Shown here piece after piece: positions 7,441-14,121 of a DNA stretch of 14,121 nucleotides. The stretch comes from JAGXOF01 sp046545575 (GTDB taxonomy: Bacteria; Chloroflexota; Dehalococcoidia; SZUA-161; SpSt-899), in NCBI GenBank assembly GCA_046545575.1, contig JBKGZM010000049.1, forward strand, positions 1-14,121, in the 5' to 3' direction. Position numbers and translations under genes: made by a program. Position 1 is the stretch's first letter. Each line of letters begins with the position of its first letter. The notes under the pieces are model-generated. The model saw nothing but the letters and a program-made list of their open reading frames with translations. It ran no database searches and was not told where the DNA came from.

Positions 7441-8207
7441 ATGGTTGACGTAAGCGAAGTAGCCCAAAACATATACATGATTGATGACCAGTTATTCTCT
7501 ATACCAGAGTGGGGCAGTGTTTACCTTATCAACGAAGAAAAGAAAGCATTGATCGAGTGTGGGCCCACAACCTCAGCAAATACCGTTCTTGACGGGATTA
7601 GAGAGGTTGGGGTTAGACCAGAACACATATCCTACCTCATTGTTACTCACATCCATCTGGACCACGCCGGCGGAGCTGGCGTGCTAGCACGACATATGCC
7701 TCAGGCGCAGGTGGTAGTTCACCACAAAGGGGCACAACACCTGATAAATCCTGAGAGGTTGGTAGAGAGCGCAAGAGAGGCAAGGGAAAGCGAAGTCATG
7801 GCGATGCAGTAGCGGTGTACATTGGTGAATACGATAACTTGCTTCCCTTCCACCCTCCACCTCAGTTTGACCTGGAACTGTGCCTGAGTACTTTACAGAG
7901 ATTGGAGAAGCTATCAGCAGCGAAGATCTACTATTCGCACTTTGGCGTCAGCGACCAGGTGAGCGAGCATATCAGCCGGGCCAGGGAGAAGTTGATGGTA
8001 TGGGATGAAATTGCTAAAAAGGCAGCCAGAGAGGGCGCCTTTGCAGATTTGAGAGGAAGACTCATAAGTCAGGCTTGTGCTGACTTAGAACCGATGAAAG
8101 ATGTGGCATCGTTGACATCGCTGTATGACTACCTCGTTAACAGCCATATACCTACGTGTGCTGATGGGCACGTAGCCTACTACAGGGAGACCATGAAGCT
8201 AACGTGA
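7441..8207 (+). pseudogene. Metallo-beta-lactamase-fold hydrolase with internal deletion and frame change
   Basis: The first part (7441-7812, 123 residues) is the N-terminal half of an MBL-fold hydrolase, with the first metal-binding motif HIHLDH at residues 72-77 and a following 'HHKGAQHLINPERLVESAREA'. Translation then hits TAG at 7810. In another frame the same protein resumes as G-D-A-V-A-V-Y from 7800, running through 'LLPFHPPPQFDLE' and 'YYSHFGVSD' to the stop at 8207. GDAV is the strand carrying the bridging Asp. The stretch between, which normally holds the third metal-ligand His ('TPGHAPHH'), is missing. Family members are about 320 residues, so roughly 70-80 residues were lost at a join near 7790-7800, out of frame. 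Neither half can form an active site alone. A GGGGT precedes the start. Confidence 0.82.
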
Positions 8208-8240
8208 TTTATATGAGGCTAGACGTCTCACTTTTGTCTT

Positions 8241-8450
8241 TTTCGTCGCATTTGTATTTTACAAGCAAAGCAACACTGGATACTTGAGAAGCTCACAAGG
8301 GTTGCCGCGGTGCAAAGCCCTTCCGTGAAGAGGGACCTGGAAACGGGTGACGTCGTTCCATACCTTGGTCGGAATTTGGGGGTGATAAAAGGCGAGAACC
8401 AAAGGGGAATCGACAGTGTAAAACGCCAGGGTAATAAATTGATAGTAAGC
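8241..8450 (+). pseudogene. Probable fragment of a YgjP-like (DUF45) zinc metallopeptidase
   Basis: One frame reads on through this stretch as ...QAKQHWILEKL..., then KRDLETGDVVPYLGRNLGV, then DSVKRQGNKLIVS. This resembles the N-terminal third of YgjP-like M48-related proteins (PF01863), which show a helix with 'WI.KKL', then 'F.SGE.F.YLGR.YRL', then 'V.L.GG.LVV'. The true N-terminus and the catalytic HExxH half are absent, and after about 8450 the resemblance stops. No ribosome site or credible start codon precedes it, so it is best taken as a remnant. The match is from memory of the family pattern and is tentative. Confidence 0.4.
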
Positions 8451-8483
8451 CAAGTTTGTGTTCTTGGGTTAATCTTAGCTTTT

Positions 8484-8511
8484 GGCAGGAGAGTTGTCAA
8501 CACTTCCTGCC
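8484..8511. repeat. 28-base imperfect inverted repeat
   Basis: GGCAGGA at 8484-8490 pairs with TCCTGCC at 8505-8511, and inside them GTTG pairs with CAAC around a single T. There is no T-run after it on either strand, so it is not a standard terminator. It sits in gene-free sequence between the DUF45-like remnant and the convergent gene ending at 8624. A second small hairpin (CCCTTGT / ACAAGGG, 8570-8589) lies nearby. It could be a protein-binding site, a rho-type RNA end or a scar of a mobile element. Confidence 0.4.
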
Positions 8512-8623
8512 AGCAGTTGGGAAACTTGACGGAAGCATTACTGAGAAAGGGTAGGGATAACAACCCGGCCCCTTGTTTGATGACAAGGGAATGTCCAAGT
8601 CGGGATACGCATTTACACGAACC

Positions 8624-9100
8624 TTAAGTTCGGAAGTCGATTTCGACTTCAACTGCAGACTCCCTAGCCACCTTCTGAAGATGTCCCAGGATGTGGAGAA
8701 AATCCGTCTCCAAATCGCCATCATATAGCCACTCGTGATGAAAACGTTTATGGTGATCTAGAAACCTGTGGAAAGATGCCATCGGGTCGAGCATTGAAGT
8801 CGGGTAATCCCTGAGTAGGTCTACCAAGCACATCCGCAGTTCCCGGTTAGGCTCCTGACCTCCCGGAAGGTTGTAAAGACTGTAATAGAATTGTACAAGG
8901 AAAGATATTTGCTCATCGGAAAGATAAGAGGGCGGGCACATTTGGAAGTGTCCATATTGGAACCGGCCATAGCCGCACGTAGAATGACAGATCCCCAGCA
9001 TCATAGGTCTATCTGTGGCGAAGAGAATGGTAGGCCTGCCACCCTGTATTGGCCGGTGACAGATATAGCAAGGACATTTCCAGCTTATCCTTTGCATCAC
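8624..9100 (-). CDS. Cys/His-rich protein of unknown function
   Basis: I do not recognise this 158-residue protein. It has no signal peptide or membrane segment. Near the N-terminus is a compact cysteine cluster, 'CPCYIC' (residues 9-14), followed by 'CHSTCG' (about 38-43) and 'MCPP' (about 54), so a zinc or iron-sulfur binding knuckle is likely. The remainder is acidic, helical and rich in aromatic residues and His, including 'HRFLDHHKRFHHEW' at about 111-124. The start is GTG 9100 or ATG 9097, directly after an in-frame TGA, so no longer form exists. A TATAAT only a few bases upstream suggests an almost leaderless transcript. It lies downstream of the two receiver genes on the same strand, 133 bases away, and converges with the decayed + strand region. 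Confidence 0.7.
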   Translation of the reverse strand: MMQRISWKCPCYICHRPIQGGRPTILFATDRPMMLGICHSTCGYGRFQYGHFQMCPPSYLSDEQISFLVQFYYSLYNLPGGQEPNRELRMCLVDLLRDYPTSMLDPMASFHRFLDHHKRFHHEWLYDGDLETDFLHILGHLQKVARESAVEVEIDFRT

Positions 9101-9104
9101 TCAC

Positions 9105-9134
9105 ATTATAGCCCGCTATTGCCGGAAATGTGAA
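9105..9134 (-). promoter_or_regulatory. Sigma70-type promoter for the Cys/His-rich gene
   Basis: On the minus strand TTCACA (9134-9129) and a perfect TATAAT (9110-9105) are 18 bases apart. Transcription would begin near 9098, on the start codon itself, giving a leaderless or nearly leaderless message. The lack of a good Shine-Dalgarno before 9100 agrees with this. A chance match is possible. Confidence 0.45.
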
Positions 9135-9233
9135 GAAGTCCATTTACTCCCAAGTTCAGGCCAACCTCCTCACGGTACGTGCTCTTACAATCTGGCCCTC
9201 TGTTGAGGGGTGGTGATCAGGCCTGGTTTCCGC

Positions 9234-9908
9234 CTATTCAGTCTTGTCGGTATCGCTGCCTTTCTGGCCCACACCGGGAACATCCCCAAGCTCAGGCAAA
9301 CGTTGTGAAGCAGCCCAATCGCGAATATTCTCCATCTCTTGAGTCATCCGCTCAAGGTTATCCAGTACTTCCTTGTATTCCTCCACTACCGCAAATCGCT
9401 GGTTCAGATGCTCCTGGAAGAGGTTATTTAATGCGCTAAGCTCCCTTACTCGTTTCTCCAGCTCCTCGTTCTTTCGCTCCAGCTCTTCGTGCTTTTGTTC
9501 CAGCTCCCGGTACAGGCGGTTCTTTTCCTGTTCTGCCTCGTGCTTGTAGATCGCCATCTCTATGTTGCTATGAAGCTCTCTGTCTTCAAAAGGCTTAACA
9601 ATGTACCCGTAAGGCTCACTTATCTTTGCCCGCTGCATAGTATTCTCATCGGTATATGCGGTGAGGTATACGACAGGAATGTTGTGCCGTGAACGTATTT
9701 CCTCGGCCGCCTGAATCCCGTCCATTTCCCCTTGTAATACTATGTCCATTAGAACCAAATCAGGGGTATGCTTGCCCGTCTTCTCCACTGCCTCTTCTCC
9801 TGAACCCACTACATCTACCACCGTGTACCCCAGCTCTCCCAGGGCACCCCGTATCTCACTGGCTATAATAGATTCATCTTCAACTACCAGGATTCGCCTT
9901 TTCGCCAT
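9234..9908 (-). CDS. Response regulator: receiver domain plus coiled-coil tail
   Basis: This is a phosphoacceptor protein of a two-component system. In 224 residues, positions 4-120 form a canonical receiver: acidic pair Glu10/Asp11, phosphorylation site Asp55 in 'LVLMDIVLQG', Thr83 in 'VVYLTAYTD' and Lys105 in 'YIVKPF'. After about 120 comes a heptad-like, Glu/Lys/Arg-rich region to roughly 185, a probable coiled coil, and a short polar end. No DNA-binding or enzymatic output domain follows, so it probably acts by protein contacts or in a phosphorelay. ATG 9908 is chosen because AGGAGG lies 5 bases upstream; an ATG at 9932 would overlap the neighbouring receiver gene. It follows that gene by 14 bases and is surely co-transcribed with it. 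Confidence 0.88.
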   Translation of the reverse strand: MAKRRILVVEDESIIASEIRGALGELGYTVVDVVGSGEEAVEKTGKHTPDLVLMDIVLQGEMDGIQAAEEIRSRHNIPVVYLTAYTDENTMQRAKISEPYGYIVKPFEDRELHSNIEMAIYKHEAEQEKNRLYRELEQKHEELERKNEELEKRVRELSALNNLFQEHLNQRFAVVEEYKEVLDNLERMTQEMENIRDWAASQRLPELGDVPGVGQKGSDTDKTE

Positions 9909-9922
9909 GCTTTCCTCCTTGG

Positions 9923-10318
9923 TCACGCACACTCATGGTCCCCTGGCGGTGGCGCCCCGAGGGCCATCTGTACGGAGCTTTCGAGTTCATCCTCTGCAAC
10001 TGGCTTGAGGATAAAACCATAAGGAGCTGTTTGCTGTGCACGTTCCATGAATAGAGAGTCAACATGCGGGGTAAGATATACAATGGGAGTGAAGGATCGT
10101 GAGCGTATCTGGCTCGCAGCGTCAAGGCCATCCATATTACCTTGCAAGGTGGTGTCCATCAGAATCAGGTCAGGGATGTCTTCCTGTGCTCTGTTCACCG
10201 CTTCCTCTCCTGAATTTACCACTGCTGTGACCTCATGCCCCAGATCTTGTAGGGTTCGGCTGATCTCATCGGCAACAATAACGTCACCGACCACAACCTG
10301 AATTCGTCGTCTTGCCAC
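9923..10318 (-). CDS. Stand-alone receiver protein with degenerate acidic pocket
   Basis: This 131-residue protein is a single receiver domain closely similar to the next gene downstream, so the pair looks like a tandem duplication ('LMDTTLQGNMDG' against 'LMDIVLQGEMDG'). Phosphorylation-site Asp55, Thr83 and Lys105 are kept, but the metal-binding acidic pair (Glu10/Asp11 in the partner) is Val10/Gly11 here, with only Asp12 nearby. Mg2+-dependent phosphotransfer may therefore be weak or absent. There is no output domain. The start is GTG 10318, supported by AGGAGG (10332-10327 on this strand) with 8-base spacing. It lies 32 bases after the kinase stop and 14 bases before the next receiver start, inside one transcription unit. 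Confidence 0.85.
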   Translation of the reverse strand: MARRRIQVVVGDVIVADEISRTLQDLGHEVTAVVNSGEEAVNRAQEDIPDLILMDTTLQGNMDGLDAASQIRSRSFTPIVYLTPHVDSLFMERAQQTAPYGFILKPVAEDELESSVQMALGAPPPGDHECA

Positions 10319-10350
10319 CTTTTGTGCCTCCTATTGAGAAAGGCCTCTCA

Positions 10351-13263
10351 CTACGGCGATGGAAACCGAATACGAAACTCCGTTCCTTGGGTCCTATCAA
10401 GGTCAAGTTTACCGCCAAGCTGTTTCTCCGATAACATAACGACCAAGTCCATACCCAACGTCTGCGTCTTCCTGATGTCCATATCCTCAGGCATACCTAC
10501 ACCGTTGTCACGTACCACGAGTTCAACGTCACTATCTCCGGTTCTGTGGAGTTCAATCTCAACCTGGCCCGCTTGCCCCTCGGGAAAGGCATGTTTCAGT
10601 GCATTGGAGATAAGCTCATTGACAATCATCCCGCAGGGGATAGCGGTGTCAACAGGAAGCTGGATGTCCTCGATATCCGGTTTAAGGGTAACATTCGCAG
10701 TGCCGTAGGACCTGACAAGACTATGTGAGACACTCCTAATAAACTCCCTGAAGTCTATGGCAGCCAGGTTCTCAGAATGATACAACTTTTCGTGGATAAG
10801 GGACATCGAGAGAACCCGGTTCTCGCTCTCCTTGAGCATCTGCTTCAACGTCTCGTCCTGAACCTGCCGTCCTTGACGCCTGAGAAGACTGGAGACAATC
10901 TGCAGGTTATTTTTGACCCTGTGGTGAATCTCTCTGAGGAGGGTTTCCTTCTCCGTCAGGTCTTTCTGGATCTGCTCCTCAGCCCGCTTGCGCTCAACCA
11001 TCTCGCCGATCAACCTGGCCGACGTCTGTAAACGCTGCTTGGCAATCTCTATCAGGTAAGGGGGACGGGTCTCGTATGCATCGGCGACTTCCCGGAGTTT
11101 GTCAACGCTCACACCATACTTCTGGGCAATGCGCTGAAGACTCTCGTTATCCCTGGGAGGGTCGCCGTAGCCAAAGTTTGCCGATCCGATGATTTCACCG
11201 CTAGCCCAGATAGGAACGGCATACAAGCGAATGCCACCTTGACATGGTACGTCCACTGGCTGGCCTGAGTCTATGGAGGCTTTGGACGCTTGCCAGCAGG
11301 ACTCATGACAGTGCCACCTGCCGCTTGCCAGGGCCTCCCTGTTATCCTCAGTATTACATAGGTCCCGCGAGGCTGCATCGAGGAACTGGCACCATCCCGA
11401 GGAGAAGATGCCCAGGGCATAGTCGCCATTTTTCTCGTAAACTGCTGCCGACGTATCGAGCAGGTCGAGGTAATCCCCTGCGACCTCAGCCAGCACTTCT
11501 TTCCCCACTGATTGGAGTATCACCCCTGAGGTGTTAAGCTGAGTGAGGTCGCCATAAAGGGGAACGTATGCTTGCTGCGACTCTTGACGAGGCGCTTCAG
11601 GCTTGGCGCTCTTTGTAAGGAGCCACTCGATCCGTTTTAGAGATTCTTCTGCCTGCTTGCGCTCGACCCACAGACCCAGGGCCTGTGCAACACCGTTAAT
11701 TATGTTCTGCTCCTCAGGTATGATATAAGACTCGCCCTCGGTATAGTAGACCCAAACTTCCCCACGGGTTTGGCCCTCCACCATGATTTCGGCACGGAGA
11801 CCGTAGGACAAATCCTGAGCATGCTCCCCAGCCTGCTTGCCAGAGACAAAGCGTTTCCCATCCAATTCAATCACTGCCACCGTGATCTCCGGAGACTGCA
11901 TTGCAGGCACCAGATGTTCAACAGCACGCTGGCAGACCTGATCAACCGACAAGTTCTCCTGCATGTCCCGTGTCACAGCATAGAGACAAGCCAACTCCTT
12001 TATCCTCTCATTTATTTCACGCTCCGCCCTTTTACGTTCGGTGATATCCCGGACAACGGAGAGAATCCTCTTTTCTCCTCCCAAGTCAAATAGGTGGGAA
12101 CTGATCTCCACAGGTATCCGAACACCCTCTTTTGTCTTATGAACCCCTTCAAAGGTAATACCCTTCTGTGACCGGAGTTGCTCCATTATCATCTCCAGGA
12201 CTTGCGCTATTCTCTCATCTGCGGCGATATCCGCAGGAGACATCGTGAGGAGTTCTTCCCTGGAGTACCCCAGCATCTCACAGGCTATGTCATTTACCTC
12301 GATGAACTGGCCCGGCACACCTTCGTCTGTTACATCATGAAGGTAGATGGCGTCATTGGCATTGTTGAATATTTCCCTGAACTTCTCCTCGCTCTCCGAT
12401 AGAGCCTGCTCTACTCTCTTTCTATCACTGATGTCCTGCAGGATCCCCTGATAGTATCTCGGATTTCCCTCGTCGTCCCGGATCAGTATGGCAGACAGCG
12501 AAGCCCACGACGCTGTTCCGTCTTTTCTCTTGATACGTACTTCTCTATCCGCAACGTGGCCTTCCCTCACGAGATCTTCATATAACTGCTTTCTCTCCTC
12601 TGGGGCTTCATACAGGTCCAAAGGGCTCACATTGCGAAGCTCTTCCTCGCTATCATATCCGTGAATCCGGACCAAGGCAGGGTTTGCTTCAAGCAGCACC
12701 CCTTCCAAATCGGGTTCGCGTCTAAAAATCCCCACATTGAGTTCCTGCGTCAAGGTGCGGTGCTTTGCTTCCGACTCTCGTAGCGCATCCTCTTCTTGCC
12801 TGCGTTCGGTAATGTCTATTACGTTGCCCACTATAGCCGGCCGTCCATTGTAGGTGCCAAGGGCAGGCATTATCCTTGCCCATCGACTTTCTCCATCCTG
12901 TCGTAAAAACTGAAGATCCATCTCCGAAGGAAGCCCCGAAACATCTCCCGTTAGCGCTTGCTCTGTTGCGTCTCTCACAAAGTCTTGGTCATCGGGATGG
13001 AACAAGCTGAGGTAATCCATGCTCATCAACTCGTCTTTGCTGTAACCAGAGATATCAGCCAGGGCCTGGTTAACCCATTTGAGCTCGCCATCTTGGGAAA
13101 CATAGATGCCTGCATATGACTTCGCGGCAATGAGCTGGTACCACTCGGCTATCTCGGGTGAATACTTCTGTTTATCCGCATCCTCTTTTAGCTCGTCAAT
13201 GTGACGGCGCAAACGGGCAACTTCGCTTATCAGCTGAGCCTTTGTCTTGTCCTCGTCTTTCAT
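10351..13263 (-). CDS. Large hybrid sensor histidine kinase: PAS x3, GAF, PocR, HisKA_2, HATPase
   Basis: This cytoplasmic sensor kinase has 970 residues and no membrane segment. In order: a short coiled coil (1-35); three PAS domains with PAC ends such as 'VIDITERR' and 'VRDITERKRAE' (about 40-155, 165-280, 290-410); a GAF-like domain (418-535); and a PocR ligand-binding domain (about 572-750) with its cysteines in 'DLCNT', 'WHCHESCW' and 'PCQGG'. An HWE/HisKA_2 dimerisation domain follows, with the phosphoacceptor in 'EIHHRVKNN' (His780), then a HATPase domain with N box 'NELISNALKHAF' and 'DNGVGMP'. It should autophosphorylate in response to a cytoplasmic small molecule and pass phosphate to the adjacent receivers. 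ATG 13263 has a GGGAG 7 bases upstream and overlaps the preceding stop as TAATG; ATG 13284 is the alternative. Confidence 0.9.
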   Translation of the reverse strand: MKDEDKTKAQLISEVARLRRHIDELKEDADKQKYSPEIAEWYQLIAAKSYAGIYVSQDGELKWVNQALADISGYSKDELMSMDYLSLFHPDDQDFVRDATEQALTGDVSGLPSEMDLQFLRQDGESRWARIMPALGTYNGRPAIVGNVIDITERRQEEDALRESEAKHRTLTQELNVGIFRREPDLEGVLLEANPALVRIHGYDSEEELRNVSPLDLYEAPEERKQLYEDLVREGHVADREVRIKRKDGTASWASLSAILIRDDEGNPRYYQGILQDISDRKRVEQALSESEEKFREIFNNANDAIYLHDVTDEGVPGQFIEVNDIACEMLGYSREELLTMSPADIAADERIAQVLEMIMEQLRSQKGITFEGVHKTKEGVRIPVEISSHLFDLGGEKRILSVVRDITERKRAEREINERIKELACLYAVTRDMQENLSVDQVCQRAVEHLVPAMQSPEITVAVIELDGKRFVSGKQAGEHAQDLSYGLRAEIMVEGQTRGEVWVYYTEGESYIIPEEQNIINGVAQALGLWVERKQAEESLKRIEWLLTKSAKPEAPRQESQQAYVPLYGDLTQLNTSGVILQSVGKEVLAEVAGDYLDLLDTSAAVYEKNGDYALGIFSSGWCQFLDAASRDLCNTEDNREALASGRWHCHESCWQASKASIDSGQPVDVPCQGGIRLYAVPIWASGEIIGSANFGYGDPPRDNESLQRIAQKYGVSVDKLREVADAYETRPPYLIEIAKQRLQTSARLIGEMVERKRAEEQIQKDLTEKETLLREIHHRVKNNLQIVSSLLRRQGRQVQDETLKQMLKESENRVLSMSLIHEKLYHSENLAAIDFREFIRSVSHSLVRSYGTANVTLKPDIEDIQLPVDTAIPCGMIVNELISNALKHAFPEGQAGQVEIELHRTGDSDVELVVRDNGVGMPEDMDIRKTQTLGMDLVVMLSEKQLGGKLDLDRTQGTEFRIRFPSP

Positions 13264-13496
13264 TATCTCACTCCCTGTGCCCATAAATGTCCAATTTCCT
13301 GCCGAACTCGCCGAAAGGCATAGGCCACGCTATCATGGTATTCACAACCGGCAATGATCCCTCTACTCCCACAAACGTACGACGCCTGAGTCATCATGCC
13401 CCAAGGCCCGAAAACGATACTGCACATATCTTTAGCCACAACGGTTTCAGTAACAACAACATACACCCTACGTGGTTCCTTTGTCAAACGGGCCAC
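13263..13496 (-). CDS. Small 77-residue protein coupled to the sensor kinase (uncertain)
   Basis: I do not recognise a family. The frame runs from GTG 13496 to a TAA whose last base is the first base of the kinase ATG (TAATG), an arrangement typical of translational coupling and the main reason to accept it. The sequence is balanced and protein-like, with a strand-like 'RRVYVVVTETVVAKDM' near residue 10 that lines up loosely with the N-terminus of the downstream receiver ('RRIQVVVGDVIVADEI'), though no phospho-Asp follows. Three Cys are present. No good Shine-Dalgarno precedes GTG 13496, and an internal GTG ten codons later is an alternative. A TATACT at 13539-13534 on this strand may be the -10 of the signalling transcript. 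Confidence 0.4.
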   Translation of the reverse strand: MARLTKEPRRVYVVVTETVVAKDMCSIVFGPWGMMTQASYVCGSRGIIAGCEYHDSVAYAFRRVRQEIGHLWAQGVR

Positions 13497-13525
13497 TTGC
13501 GATCAATGGGGATTCCAGGTAAACT
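13497..13525 (+). promoter_or_regulatory. Possible promoter of the M50 protease gene
   Basis: TTGCGA (13497-13502) and TAAACT (13520-13525) are 17 bases apart, each matching four of six sigma70 consensus bases. Transcription would start near 13532, about 11 bases before the ATG at 13543. The divergent gap to the minus-strand gene is only 46 bases, so both promoters would overlap here. Weak evidence. Confidence 0.25.
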
Positions 13526-13542
13526 GAAAGATTAGTATAGCA

Positions 13543-14121
13543 ATGAGGCTAAAAGAGTTAAAAGAGCTGGCACTCTCTGCACTTCTTCTAGCACTGGCAT
13601 TTGGCATTGCCCTCTCCGGCGGCTTTCGTGCTTTCGCTGAGCTACAGAGTCTGGTGATCGTATCCCTCATGGCCATAGTCGGTGTCTCTTTGGGCTTTGT
13701 TCTTCATGAGATGGGGCACCGCTTTGTTGCGAGAAGGTTTGGCTGCTTTGCTGAGTTCGTCATGTGGCCTAAAGGCTTGATGCTAGCGCTTGGATGCTCG
13801 CTCTTTGGGTTCATCTTTGCTGCCCCTGGAGCCGTTATGATATATCCCGGAACCGACGCCTGGGGTAGGGCTACTTTAACCAGAGAAAATGCTGGGTTGA
13901 TTTCAATAGCTGGGCCGGCAATGAATATCTGCTTAGCGATAGTATTCGTGCTATTGAATACGGCGTACCCGATGACACTTTTTTCGCTAGGGGCTCGGAT
14001 AAATACCTGGTTAGCTGTTTTCAACCTGATCCCGGTTGGTCCGTTAGATGGATCGAAGATTCTTAGTTGGAACAAAGCAGTTTGGATGACGGCGTTGGCA
14101 GTAGGCCTCGGCTTGTTTGCT
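13543..14121 (+). CDS. M50-family (site-2-protease-type) membrane metalloprotease, 3' end beyond the window
   Basis: The frame from ATG 13543 stays open to the window edge (193 residues visible). It is an integral-membrane zinc protease of the M50 family, which cleaves substrates within or near the membrane. Membrane segments fall at about 8-24, 36-54, 82-103, 117-142 and 155-165. The active-site motif HEMGH is at 55-59, with Glu56 as catalytic base, and the third zinc ligand is Asp169 in 'NLIPVGPLDGSK' (161-172). The substrate-side 'SIAGPAMN' (121-128) is also typical. Short archaeal/Chloroflexota-type members of about 200-220 residues lack PDZ and CBS domains, so perhaps only the last helix is missing. 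The ribosome site is weak (GAAAG). It is divergent from the signalling block; a functional link is not shown. Confidence 0.82.
   Translation, partial: MRLKELKELALSALLLALAFGIALSGGFRAFAELQSLVIVSLMAIVGVSLGFVLHEMGHRFVARRFGCFAEFVMWPKGLMLALGCSLFGFIFAAPGAVMIYPGTDAWGRATLTRENAGLISIAGPAMNICLAIVFVLLNTAYPMTLFSLGARINTWLAVFNLIPVGPLDGSKILSWNKAVWMTALAVGLGLFA

Noticed and set aside
7801..7820. Programmed ribosomal frameshift in the MBL-fold gene
   Set aside because: There is no slippery heptamer with a following structure, and about 70-80 conserved residues are missing at the join, which a frameshift would not explain.
8228..8563. A 111-codon minus-strand frame in the same stretch
   Set aside because: It is antisense to the remnant, has a Ser/Pro/Leu-rich shadow-like composition and shows no family motif or ribosome site.
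8310..8627. A 105-codon + strand frame as a functional gene
   Set aside because: Its GTG start has no ribosome site, the second half looks random, and the first half is better explained as a metallopeptidase remnant that begins upstream of this start.
9196..9209. Small hairpin (CCCTC/GAGGG) as terminator of the receiver genes
   Set aside because: The stem is only five pairs and no T-run follows on the minus strand.
13704..14075. A 123-codon minus-strand frame at the window end
   Set aside because: It is antisense to the M50 protease frame, which carries HEMGH and NLIPVGPLDG.

Overview
The window reads as a piece of a bacterial chromosome with roughly 50% GC and Shine-Dalgarno-led genes. A lipobox on the first protein, a very large PAS/GAF/PocR hybrid kinase of the HWE/HisKA_2 type, stand-alone receivers and an M50 membrane protease are a mix often seen in anaerobic Chloroflexota (Dehalococcoidia-like). 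That assignment is my inference and is weak. I see no rRNA, tRNA, CRISPR or insertion sequence.

Region A (1-7064, + strand) is a catabolic-looking gene run. A near-consensus sigma70 promoter (59-87) leads into a three-gene ABC importer of the TrpXYZ/ABC_sub_bind class: lipoprotein receptor, a perfect palindromic terminator/attenuator, permease, then ATPase. After a 156-base gap come a shrunken SAF-type small subunit (3241-3384), a UxaA/SuyB-family lyase (overlapping it by ATGA), an octopine/opine-type NAD(P) dehydrogenase (start region overlapping the lyase stop) and a Glu/Leu/Phe/Val-type amino-acid dehydrogenase. The simplest joint reading is uptake of a substituted amino or hydroxy acid, oxidation or cleavage by the opine-type enzyme, and deamination of the released amino acid by the ELFV enzyme, with the UxaA-type enzyme removing water or another group from an acid. 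The substrate cannot be read from sequence.

Region B (7065-8623) is decayed. It holds an intergenic stretch with no convincing gene, a metallo-beta-lactamase-fold hydrolase whose middle is missing with a frame change at the junction, a probable fragment of a YgjP-like (DUF45) metallopeptidase, and a 28-base inverted repeat. With the SAF gene, which seems to have lost its core in frame, at least two and perhaps three genes here look internally cut. This is either real gene erosion or an assembly artefact.

Region C (8624-13496, - strand) is a signalling block. It contains a possible 77-residue leader gene stop-start coupled (TAATG) to a 970-residue sensor kinase, then two short receiver proteins that look like tandem duplicates (the first-transcribed one has lost its acidic pair), then a separately promoted Cys/His-rich protein of unknown function. 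Neither receiver has a DNA-binding domain.

Region D (13543-14121, + strand) is the N-terminal 193 residues of an M50 (site-2-protease-type) membrane metalloprotease, divergent from the signalling block and cut by the window edge.
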